In this document: piece after piece, positions 53,893 to 63,129 of the stretch
How the letters are laid out: every line of letters begins with the position of its first letter
How positions within the stretch are numbered: the stretch's first letter is position 1
DNA from: Hemileia vastatrix
Lineage: Eukaryota > Basidiomycota > Pucciniomycetes > Pucciniales > Zaghouaniaceae
Direction of reading: 5' to 3'
Length of the DNA stretch: 64,000 nt
Assembly: GCA_030280995.1 (NCBI GenBank)
Contig: JASXTE010000002.1
Coordinates: forward strand, 16,684,683 to 16,748,682
Translations under genes and position numbers: made by a program
The notes under the pieces: generated by a model
Database searches by the model: none
Told to the model about the DNA's origin: nothing
What the model saw: the letters and a program-made list of their open reading frames with translations, nothing else

Positions 53893-55947
53893 TTACATAG
53901 AAGGAGGAATAACAATAACATTACTCAACTTTCTTCTATAATATAGATATCCTTCATCAATTGAAAATTTACCTTTTTCCAAAGCTTTTTGGTACTTTGG
54001 TGGAAGGGTTTTAATTAATGCTTGTATTGAAGCATTCTTTGGATCATTTAATATGGTGCATAACTTTTTCAAGTCAGTGTCCTTATCATATGATTCCAGA
54101 ATAAGCTGTAATAGATCTTCCTCCATATCAACCACATATATCCCATGAATATGAATAATTTCATCCTCAGGATCATAAGCAGGATTAGAGTCATCATTTG
54201 GTAAAGTTAACCTTGATAACATGTCCACATTTGAGTGAACAATACCAGCCCTATGAATAATTGTCATTCTCCCTCTGTACTCTTGAACAGCCAGCTGCCA
54301 TCTGAACATATGTCTGTTAGGTGTTTTCAAGTTTAAAAGGGATTTAACTGCACTGCAGTCAGTGACAAGTTCAAATTTCTGGTCATCTAGGTAATAATGA
54401 AGCTTTTCTAGAGCCCATACTACAGCTAAACACTCTAATTGAGTAGCACCATATTTCAATTCACTATTTCTCAAGGTTCTTGAAATATAACAAATTACTA
54501 CTTCTGAAACTTTATCATTTATCACTTGTTTTTGATGGAGGGCAGCACCAAGACCAATGAAACTGGCATCAGTGTACAAAACAAATGGTTGATTAAAGTC
54601 AGGTAAAGCAAGAATTGGTGCTGACATCAAACAGTGTTTCATAGTGTCAAAGGCTCTTTGTCTTTCACTATTCCAGACAAAAGCAACATCCTTTCTAGTT
54701 AATTGGGTAAGGGGTAAAGCTATGACTTGGTAATTTTTAATATACTGTCTATAGTATCCACACATTCCCAAAAAATTTTGGAGCTCTCTCACTGTTGTAG
54801 GAGCCTTCACCTGTTGTATGGCTGCCACTTTGTTCTGGTCAACACATATCTGTAAGCCTGAAACAACATGACCAAGAACTTTTAAAGAATGGAAACCAAA
54901 TTTACATTTCTTCAAAGAAAGTGTCATATTTATTTCATCCATTTTCTGGAATACTTTACACAGGTGTTTAAGATGGTCCTCAAATGTTTTTGAGAATATA
55001 ATGATATCATCAATATAAACCATCAGCCATCCTTCAATTATCTCTTGATGGAATGTGTTATCCATTACTTTTTGGAAAACTGAAGGGGCATTTTTAGGGC
55101 CAAATGGCATCCTAATATACTTGTAAATACCCATATGAGTGGCAATCATCAGAAAGTTCTGAGAATTTTTCTCAACAGGTACCTGGTGATATCCTTTATT
55201 ACCATCCAAACAGCTGATATATTTAGCACCCTGTAAAGTAGCATGTATAGAGCTGATTCTAGGTAAAGGGTAGATATCATCAACAGTATAAGTGTTTAGT
55301 GCTCTATAATCACCACATAACCTGGCTTTATCTTTCTCATAAGAAATTAGGACAGGTGAGATAACACAATATTTAGGTGTTTCAACTACCTTTTCAATAA
55401 TATTCATTTTTAAAAGGGTAGAGATATTGTCTTCAATATCTTTTCTCTTTGTGGGAGAAGCAGGATAAGGCTTCTTCTTTAAACTAGGTGGTATATCAGT
55501 TAATGGGCAAGACAATGAAAGTTTCATTTCCTCTTTAACTAATCCCAGCTCATGTGACCCATGAGCAAAGGCCATAGGAAAAGATTTTATCAAGTTAATG
55601 ATGGAATCTTTATCCTCACCAGAAAGTTGTTCTCCAAAAGAAGCATTGTCAATTTCAGACATAAGGGCATGAATTTCCATTGTAGATCTTCCTTTATATT
55701 GAACCACAGAATTACATGTGTTCAATTCTGGTTTTACTAATTTTTTAGGGGAGGAAATCTTAAATTTTCTCTTCCCATTCATGCCCATTGTGAAACATTG
55801 GTTTGAAGGATCCAATTTTATGCCATACTTGGTTAAAATATCATTCCCTACAATAAACCAATTGCTCAAGTTATCATTTTTCATGACAACAAAATCACAA
55901 ATAGCTCTTACAAAACCATGGTTATATTTAAAAAACACTGTGGCTTT
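53893..55947 (-). pseudogene. Gypsy-3 pol: protease end, reverse transcriptase and RNase H
   Basis: It is open for 681 codons in the same phase as the gag frame above it. It has the end of protease (WFIVGNDILTKYGI). Reverse transcriptase has KKKPYPASPTKRKDIEDNI, ARLCGDYRALN, CLDGNKGYHQ, MPFGPKNAPSVFQ and the catalytic MVYIDDIIIFSK at about 306. RNase H has LYTDASFIGLGAALHQ at about 450 and TDCSAVKSLL. It ends in the linker to integrase at TAA 53893-53895, where a Gln codon would fit. It is separated from gag by a single TAA at 55948-55950, which lies inside the protease domain. Confidence 0.88.
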
Positions 55948-58632
55948 TTATTTACCAATGGGGGACAAAACAGAGCCATACCCTCTCCAATTTTCAGAAA
56001 TGATAGGCATCAGTTTAGATTTATAGTCTTGATCTACTGAAGCAAGTGCTCTTTCAGATACTACACTTCCTCCAGCTCCAGAATCCAGAACAACTTCAAT
56101 GCTGGTTCCATTGATCAAGACTGGTGCCTTAAGAGGGGCAATAACAATTGAGTTATCCTCAATGTTCTTTATGATCTCAGCATCCTCAACTGTAGATAAA
56201 GCATTATTATCAATATCAATATTATTTAAATAATGAATATCCTCTTCCAGCATCAAGATTTCTTGTTGAGCTTCATATAAAATATTTCTGGCACAATCAC
56301 TTGATGTATCATCCAATGCCACTGTGTCATCAGCATGCTCCTCTGTTTGTTCTTCAAGATTTATCTTCTTGTCACAAACATGGCCTTTCTGCCAAGGCTT
56401 GTTGCACTTGAAGCAAGTGTATATTGCATACTTCTTTGGTTCAACAGGGGCAGAAGGTTTACCAACCTTTTCCAGAGGTTTCTGTTGGTAAGTGGAGGGT
56501 TTCTCCAAAGGGGTCCTAGGAATGAATCTTCTGGCATCATACTTATTGTTTAGAAGTATCTCATTGCAAGTATTAATGAAAGAAGAGGGTTCTTTGGAGA
56601 ACTCAGTCCTAGCCACTATCAAGTCTCTCAGAGACATTGGTAATTTATAGAGGATCCTGTCCTTCCATAAATCAAACTCCATATTTGGGTCCATTGCCCT
56701 TAAGATTTTTACAAGTTTCATTAAAAACTCAATAGGTTTATCAGTAGAAGAGCTATATCTAGTTTCCTCATACTGCCTTTGTTGAGCCATTCTGAACTTG
56801 GAGCCACCAAATTGTGCTTTAATTAATTTCTTCCAATCCTCCCATGAGTAGTCATTCCCATCCAGGAGAACAGATTCATACCACATCAGGGCAACATTAG
56901 TGAACAAAGAAATTAACTTGGACACAATTTCCTCATCTGGGAGTTTGTAAGAATTTTTTAAGTTATCAATTCTGCAAATAAATTGTTGCCAATCAGAGGA
57001 AGAATCACCATCAAATGTTGGGTACTGGTCAAGTTTTGGCCAATTCTTTTGATTTGAAGGAGTCTCCTTAGTACTAGCTTTTTTCTGAGTAAGAAGCAGC
57101 TGTAATTTCTCTAATTGTGCTGAAATCTCATTTTTTAATCCTTCTGTTTCAGATCCTGGTGCATCATCAGTTTTTGATGGAAACTCAGTGTTATCAACAG
57201 GTATTTCTGGAGCTATTTTTACTTTAGATGAACTAGCCACAGGTACTATTTGAGCATCCTGCACTATATGTTCCTTCACAGAAATGTCAGAATATTTTTG
57301 GTCATTTAACAATGAGTTCAATTTTTCTTCAATGGTTGTTAGTCTTGTTTTCATTCTTGGAAGACTAGATAAACTCTCATTGATAGTTGCAAAAGATAAT
57401 TGATTTTTATGTTGAAAAGATGACAAATGGTCATTCAATCTTTTCAGGTTTATCTTATCTATCTCTACCTCCAGGCAACAGGCAGATACAGTATCTTTTA
57501 GTTTAGACAAATCATTTTTTATATTTTGCCATAAAGCAACTTTCTTTTCATGGGTTGCTTTGTAATGAGACAATTCATCAGAGACTCTCTGTGCTTCACT
57601 TCTTAATGCTTGATAACCCTGATCAGTTAACAGACTATTATATCTCTGAGTCAATTGCATATTGTTCATTATATGATTTTGCTTGGCAATAATATCTCTC
57701 AAGTGCTCATCATTAATTCTTGCTACATCTGGAGTGTTTCTCAATAAGGAAACTGAGTAACTTTCCAGACTCTCATAGAACTCAGGGTCAAGAGTTTCAT
57801 CAATCACAGCCATATCAGGATTAATCATTGAGGTAGAAATTAAAATTAATGGATTAGATACATGAGATATCTGTCTACTATTCCCAGCCTCTATAGGTCT
57901 CAAATTTTCATCCTCCCTTCCAGATTTACCTGAAGGAACAGAGTCAGCCACAAGAAAAGGCACTTGAGAATCAATAGAGGGACGTACCAGGGTTTGCTGG
58001 GTATCACCATATTGGGCTTCCTTCTTCTTTTGCCTCCTTGATAAGGGTGGGGAGGAGTGGGGTTGATCTGGGTGGGCCTTGATGGACCTACCTGAGGTAA
58101 CTGATGCTGGTTTTGAGCCAAGTAGTCCCACTGAGTGTTGAGCCAGTCCCACTGCCACTTGGACACTTCCACCTTCTCTTGGGACTGGGGAGCCAATTTT
58201 TGTTGATCCCTGGTAGGAAGAGGTTTCTTCTTCTCTTGGAGAAAAGTATCTGTTCTTCTCACCTTTTCTTCCAAGGCATCTACCCTTACCTTTAGTCTCA
58301 AGCTTTCTGTCCTTAACTCCTTTATGTGAGTAGACAGATTCTTTACCTGCTGAGACAACGGCATCTTTTTTATCCTGAAGCCTTTTGAAAGCTCTTCTGG
58401 TGGGCTTATCATGGGCTTCTGATCCTGAGTTGTGTCCACTAGGATTTCTACTTCTTCCATCTCTACATCCTGTTTGGGGCAAGGATTTATTAGTTTGAGA
58501 AATTCTTCTTGTTAAAGGAGAACTTACAGAAGTAGGCTCATCATAATCAATTAAGTCTAGTTCTTCTTCACGTGCATCAAAACCACTTTGGTCAGTCATT
58601 TTAAGATTTAACTGAAATGAAAAAAAAGACAA
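55948..58632 (-). CDS. Gypsy-3 gag and first half of protease, 894 aa
   Basis: It opens at 58632; a second ATG at about 58599 (MTDQSGFDAREEELDL) is an equally good start. The first 280 residues are basic, Ser/Pro-rich and low in complexity. A long helical segment at about 300-470 looks coiled-coil. The gag core lies at about 530-690 (YPTFDGDSSSDWQQFICRID, VALMWYESVLLDG). A CX2CX7HXC knuckle (CFKCNKPWQKGHVC) is at about 734. A protease active site (VVLDSGAGGSVVS) is at about 847. The frame stops at TAA 55948 in mid-protease, so a mutation is more likely than a functional gag-pol boundary. Confidence 0.85.
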   Translation of the reverse strand: MSFFSFQLNLKMTDQSGFDAREEELDLIDYDEPTSVSSPLTRRISQTNKSLPQTGCRDGRSRNPSGHNSGSEAHDKPTRRAFKRLQDKKDAVVSAGKESVYSHKGVKDRKLETKGKGRCLGRKGEKNRYFSPREEETSSYQGSTKIGSPVPREGGSVQVAVGLAQHSVGLLGSKPASVTSGRSIKAHPDQPHSSPPLSRRQKKKEAQYGDTQQTLVRPSIDSQVPFLVADSVPSGKSGREDENLRPIEAGNSRQISHVSNPLILISTSMINPDMAVIDETLDPEFYESLESYSVSLLRNTPDVARINDEHLRDIIAKQNHIMNNMQLTQRYNSLLTDQGYQALRSEAQRVSDELSHYKATHEKKVALWQNIKNDLSKLKDTVSACCLEVEIDKINLKRLNDHLSSFQHKNQLSFATINESLSSLPRMKTRLTTIEEKLNSLLNDQKYSDISVKEHIVQDAQIVPVASSSKVKIAPEIPVDNTEFPSKTDDAPGSETEGLKNEISAQLEKLQLLLTQKKASTKETPSNQKNWPKLDQYPTFDGDSSSDWQQFICRIDNLKNSYKLPDEEIVSKLISLFTNVALMWYESVLLDGNDYSWEDWKKLIKAQFGGSKFRMAQQRQYEETRYSSSTDKPIEFLMKLVKILRAMDPNMEFDLWKDRILYKLPMSLRDLIVARTEFSKEPSSFINTCNEILLNNKYDARRFIPRTPLEKPSTYQQKPLEKVGKPSAPVEPKKYAIYTCFKCNKPWQKGHVCDKKINLEEQTEEHADDTVALDDTSSDCARNILYEAQQEILMLEEDIHYLNNIDIDNNALSTVEDAEIIKNIEDNSIVIAPLKAPVLINGTSIEVVLDSGAGGSVVSERALASVDQDYKSKLMPIISENWRGYGSVLSPIGK

Positions 58633-59667
58633 TAAGATTAATTAGTCTTTATTTTTAATCTTTATTTAACAGAAATAAAATAAAAATAATAAAAAAAATC
58701 TTTTTAGGATAAAAATCAACTTAAATAAAATTAATTTATTAATAAAAAAATTTAAAACTAGGATTATAATATAATCAACTGTAGAAATAAATTAAAATTT
58801 TTATTAATAATTTTTAATTATTTATTTTCAGGATTTAAATCAACTAATTTATTACCAAGACCTATTGTCAACTGAAGTAATCAAATATGAAACTTTATTA
58901 ATTTAACAAAATTTTATTAAACTGATAACTTAACTACCAGGACTTAATGTCAACTGAAGTAATTAAATATAAATTTTTTATTTTAAAATTTTATTAAACT
59001 GATCACTTAACTACCAGGACTTAATGTCAACTGAAGTAATTAAATATGAGTCTTATTAATTAAAAAAAATTATTGAACTACCAGGACTCAAAGTCAACTG
59101 AAGTAATTAAATATGAATTATTTATTAATTAAAAAAATATTATTGTCAGGACGATTTGTCAACTGGAACAATTAAAATTTAAATTAATCATGAAAAATGT
59201 CAACTGAAAAATTATAATAATTAATATTAAAATATAATTATTTTATTACTTCTGGGACTAAGAACACTTATTGCTCTATTATGGTCAACCAGGAAAAATA
59301 AAAAAAAATATAATAATAAAAATAAATTCCAAATTACCAGACACCTCCCCCTGCAAAATGAGCAAATTAATGCCACTTACAGAGTGCTGAGTAAAAGGAA
59401 ATACATAGCAAATGAAGAGTGAAGAGTAACCCACAAATAGAAATAACAATAATTACCACAATATATACGACGTTTAGTCAGTATATGAACCTAAGTTTTG
59501 GAGCGCGGTTCGATTCCTGTTCGCAGCAAAAATGTTTGTCACGTGACGTATGATGTTCGTCGTTTTCTCGCCTCTCTCGTCCTTTACAGGTACTTTGCAC
59601 ACAGATGGTCCCTTCGATTATGCCTCAATTAATGTTGCGCCATCAATATTTCTGAAAGGTTCCCAAT
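58633..59667 (-). repeat. Gypsy-3 leader with hairpin-like tandem repeats and a tRNA-like fragment
   Basis: On the plus strand, units of about 75 bp contain CAGGAC-N5-GTCAACTG(A/G)A and AATTAAAT. Copies lie at about 58857, 58937, 59012, 59082 and 59154. The loop varies while GAC/GTC and mostly CAG/CTG are kept. At 59472-59528 a tRNA-like stretch includes GGTTCGATTCC, a perfect B-box-type T-loop, and ends TTCGCAGCA. It does not fold into a full tRNA. The leader is otherwise AT-rich. No primer-binding site could be assigned next to the LTR (59668). Confidence 0.6.
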
Positions 59668-60450
59668 TGTCAAGGTATGCTTTTGGTCTAGAAGATTTGG
59701 TATGAAGTTTTACAAGGATTTTAAGGGTTAAAATGGATTCTCAACAATTTGGTACGTATTTCTTAATCTAAGTGATTTAATTACTCAAATAAAAGAGGTA
59801 GGATTAAAATATTGATATAATTTATAGGTTAGAGTTACATTATTGTAAATACTAATGATATAGAATATAAGAATAAGTTTGATTGGTTGTAATTGTAATA
59901 AAATAATGTAGTAAAGGAATGATTAAAAACAACCAAAAGAGAGGCCTTATGTAGGCAAAGGAGGGACAAAGCACGGCAATTAAATTCTAAAAACAGTAGT
60001 ATGAGAGAGAGAAAAGAATATTCCAGAAGGAGTATTTTCAAATAATAAAGTTGTTCTAAAAAGAAGGCGTCAAAAAGATGTATTTACAGAGTATGTCAGA
60101 AATACATCAATTTATTTAATATTTACTGTAGAAGTCAATTCTAAATAAGAAATTTGAATTTTTTGTATATATTTAATATTATTTGAATATTAAAATCTAT
60201 TTTTTAATATAAATCTTTATTTCTTCCAACCTTTCAAATGAGCACGGTGTTAGAGAAAAAATATAAGGGACAATTTTATATTTAATTTTAATTATTCATT
60301 TAATTTTATCATTCTGTAATTAGTTAATTTATTATAAGTAATTTTAATGTAACTAATTTATAATTAAATAATAATTAAAATGATAAGGTGCGGCTTCATC
60401 CAGTAAATAATTAATTATTTCACTGGGTAAGTCTAGTAGCCTGGCTGACA
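59668..60450 (-). repeat. Gypsy-3 5' LTR, 783 bp
   Basis: It matches 51759-52542 with TGTCAAGG/GGCTGACA ends. It lacks an 18-bp TTATTTTAATTT-type block and has an added TTATTCATTTAATTTT-type block relative to the other LTR. Several substitutions are CG against TG or CA. Confidence 0.92.
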
Positions 60451-60455
60451 AGGAA

Positions 60456-61188
60456 TCTCTCCACGGCCTATCATCATGAAACCAATGGGCAAACGTAAAT
60501 GGTCAACCAAATCCTTGAACAATACCTTCGAATGTATGTAAGTTACCAACAAGATGATTGGACCACATGGTTACCATTGGCCAAATTAGCTTATAACAAC
60601 TCGACTCATTCTTTGACACGACAATCTCCTTTCAAAGCTGTTTATGGAAGACATCCTTAATTCAACTCAATCCATGTAGGAACTAATCATCCTGCGGAAC
60701 ATTATCTTCAAACCATATCACGACTTCAAGAAGAACTTAAATCAAATTTGGAATTAGCGACTCAAAGGTACAAGGAAAAGGCCAACAAAAATTGACAATC
60801 TGCTCCTCCATTTATACCAGGCGACAAAGTATGGCTCGACAAACAAAACATTCGAACAACTGGACCATCAAAGAAACTAGCCAAAAGGCGTTTGGGACCA
60901 TTCGAAATTGACTCCAAAGTTTCTAAAACTGCATTTTTACTCAAGCTACCTCCTAAATGGCAGGCTATTCACCCTGTTTTTCATGTATCTCTCCTGGAAC
61001 TGGCTCAAGAAATGTACCCGGGCAGGAACCAAACTCCTACCGGTACCACTTCCCCAATCTCCAGCAATTCTTCAGCCACGTCAAAGGAGGCAGCATTGAT
61101 AATCTTGTCGAAATGGCCACTTAACTCTTCAATGAACCTAGTTCGTCAACCCTGGCGAGGTTTCTTTGACCATACCTGGTCATGAGTT
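60456..61188 (+). pseudogene. Gypsy-1 pol, third piece (integrase end and chromodomain-like tail)
   Basis: It resumes in integrase with LSTAYHHETNGQT and then a stop where the catalytic Glu is normally found, followed by [24 protein letters not shown] and [21 protein letters not shown]. The C-terminal part has PFIPGDKVWLDKQNI, RRLGPFEIDSKVS and HPVFHVSLLELAQE. The tail includes SKEAALI and NLVRQPWRGFFDHTWS, which resembles the end of a chromodomain (LVRWxG..xxTWxP). The last 140 bp overlap the antisense gene on the other strand. Confidence 0.82.
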
Positions 61189-61949
61189 TCTTCATTGTCC
61201 TCCCTCGAGGCAATCACTTTTAAATTTTCTTCAGCGGGGATCAAAGGCGCTGCTTCCACAAAGGCCACTTCCACAGTAGTGGTTTCCACAAGAGGAGCTC
61301 CCACACTAGAGGCTTCCACCATAGGGGCTTCTGAAATGACATCTGATTTCTAAAACATATGGTCATCAGTAGAAATTTTCTTTTGAAAAAATAAAATAAA
61401 ATAAAATAAAATAAAAGGCAAAATTACTTTGAACACCGGATCAGCCTCTAGAAATAAGTTCGATGTGCCTTCCACTGCCACTTCCTTTTCTTCATTGTCA
61501 TCTTTGATGACCATCTGCTGCTTCTTCGGTGTCCGCCTCGAGATGGGGACTTCCTCCTCTTCTTCCACCCCTCATTTTTTGCCCGTGGCTTGGGTTACCC
61601 AGGTCGCCACGGTATCCTCAACTTCCTCGTCAACTCCTTCCGACTGATCGTCCCCAACCAACACATCCCATATATCTTTGACCACTTCTTTGGTCTTTGG
61701 TATTGCCCAGTATTTATTTTTGGTAAACCGTTTCTCAATGTCGGCCTTCTTTGAGAGGGCATTGCACGTCACCCGTCTCCATCGGCAAAACTCGCATTTC
61801 TGGAGAGGACCCCATGTGGCCGTGCTTTTGACACAGAAGTATTCCATCGACTCACAAGCCGTGCAGGCTTGGGAATACTGTTGGGTAATGAGCCCACCGT
61901 CCGCTTTAGGGTGAGGAGGCGTGGGAGTTGGAGTAGGGCAAGTTGACAT
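61146..61949 (-). pseudogene. Antisense Zn2Cys6-type gene of Gypsy-1 (two exons)
   Basis: Exon 1 runs from ATG at 61949 to 61428 (174 codons). The intron (61350-61427, 78 bp) has donor GTAATT, a CTACTGATG branch-point-like motif and acceptor TTTTAG. Exon 2 runs 61349 to 61146 (67 codons plus TGA). The protein has a CPTPTPTPPHPKADGG start, six cysteines spaced CX2CX6CX12CX2CX6C, RRVTCNAL, IPKTKEVVKDIWDV, an acidic run, and a Val/Glu-rich tail with THDQVWSKKPRQ. The start lies 101 bp from the 3' LTR, whose antisense promoter activity could drive it. A TGA at 61572-61574 (codon 126) breaks this copy where copy B has Arg. A sequence-specific DNA-binding regulator is the natural inference. Confidence 0.72.
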
Positions 61950-62050
61950 AATAATTAAAATAATAATAATCAAAAGATAAATAGAGGGAAAGTAGTGTGG
62001 GAAGTATATGTCTCACGCTCAACCAAGCTTGTGTTTTATACCAAGGCATC

Positions 62051-63123
62051 TGTCACGCGCCACGTGACACTCAAGGCAAAATCAGCTCATTAAATCAATA
62101 AAACAGAGGTCTAAATTCATACTCAAAGTGCAGAAAGCGATTCTACCTTGCCACGGCGACTTCCCTTTGTGTACTCACCATTCAACTGCGCTAATCTAAA
62201 CTTTAAATCTAAATTAGTCAATTCTCAAAAGTGTGTTTAGGATTTTCTTCGATAAGCAACGCACAGCGCAATAGTCAATGCAATATTCCGCTAAAAGGTT
62301 TTATTAAATATCTGTGGGTTATTAAAAAGGGGGTAGTGAGCATGGACGGAATGAGTAGTGGAGGATTAAGGGGTTAACGGATGTTAGTGAGGAGGGTCCA
62401 GGTGTAACAAGTGTAATTTTGGTGGTCTGTGGTGTGTGGAATGATGGATGGGTATGAGGTCAATGCAAGGAGGAGTAATAGATATAAAAAGGGTTAGATT
62501 TTGATTCAATCACTACGCAATATAGGGGGTGGACTTGCTAGCAAGTCCTCAACCTGAACTGAGATGGAACTCAGATGGAACTCAGACTGAACTCATACTG
62601 AACCCAAACTGAACTCTACTTGAACACCCACCTAAAACTGTTCTGCTGAGTGGTGTTCATTCCTGATTGTATGGTTCCTTTATCAATAGCTCAATGTGTG
62701 TTCAATCTGTTGTGAGTTTGGGTCCAAGGTTGCGGACTCACTAGCAAGTCCACCCCCCATATTGTGTGGTGGATGTTTCTTTAGAATTAAATTATAAAAC
62801 ATATTTATAGCTAATAGTGTTAAAACTGCAAGTTAGATCATTGTTATTGTACATTTCCTTTTTCCCTCAATAATAATTTCTAAATTTTAATATTTGATTA
62901 TTGAGTGTTACAACCCTTTGTGAGATCCTAAGAAAATTAGTATTACATTAAAATATATTAAGGTTCTTCTCAAATATAACTCGAAACAGTAGCTCTTCCT
63001 TCAAGTCATCTTTGAATCACTTCCTCGAACAATTCCTTTGTGCTTCGAAGAAGTTTCTAAACTTTATCCCTCATTTCACTTTCAGGAACACCCTCAACCT
63101 TGTGCGTAGGTCGTCCGGTGACA
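62051..63123 (+). repeat. Gypsy-1 right LTR, containing a CACTA-type MITE
   Basis: It begins TGTCACGCGCCACGTGACA and ends CGTCCGGTGACA. Without the MITE at 62511-62771 its length (812 bp) is close to the left LTR. The left LTR and the LTR at 1585 show the uninterrupted sequence at the insertion point. Confidence 0.88.
62511..62771. mobile_element. CACTA-type MITE, 261 bp (full copy 2)
   Basis: It is the same length as the copy at 5582-5842 and has the same termini: CACTACGCAATATAGGGGGT at the left, and CACCACACAATATGGGGGGT as the reverse complement of the right end. The flanking triplets are AAT and GAT, a 3-bp duplication with one later change. Its site inside a dated LTR shows that it moved after Gypsy-1 inserted. 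Confidence 0.85.
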
Positions 63124-63129
63124 GGATGG

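Larger units (their letters stand above)
51759..60450 (-). mobile_element. Gypsy-3: chromodomain Ty3/gypsy element inserted in Gypsy-1 integrase
   Basis: LTRs of 784 and 783 bp (51759-52542 and 59668-60450) begin TGTCAAGG and end GGCTGACA. AGGAA flanks both sides (51754-51758 and 60451-60455). On the sense strand there is a long repeat-rich leader, then a single phase of gag, protease, reverse transcriptase, RNase H, integrase and chromodomain, broken only by three TAA codons. The LTRs differ by roughly 15 substitutions and two indels, so it seems somewhat older than Gypsy-2. Confidence 0.93.
34485..63123 (+). mobile_element. Gypsy-1: old Ty3/gypsy element split by two later gypsy insertions
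   Basis: The LTRs at 34485-35292 and 62051-63123 bound the complex. The internal parts are 35293-37750, 50132-51753 and 60456-62050; the rest is Gypsy-2 and Gypsy-3. Removing both insertions with one target duplication each rejoins reverse transcriptase (..FGLCNA / PSTF..) and integrase (..NITRN / LSTAYHH..) exactly at the codon. The flanks of the outer LTRs (TGATC and GGATG) do not match, so the target duplication is lost, or the ends were rearranged. The many stops and the diverged LTRs make it the oldest layer. Confidence 0.9.

Noticed and set aside
59465..59530. A functional tRNA gene
   Set aside because: Only the T-loop/B-box is good. The T stem and acceptor stem do not pair and no 5' half fits, so it is described only as tRNA-like.
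60908..61099. Alternative plus-strand frame in Gypsy-1 pol third piece
   Set aside because: It is a frame-shifted reading of the integrase C-terminal coding sequence at 60892-61185.
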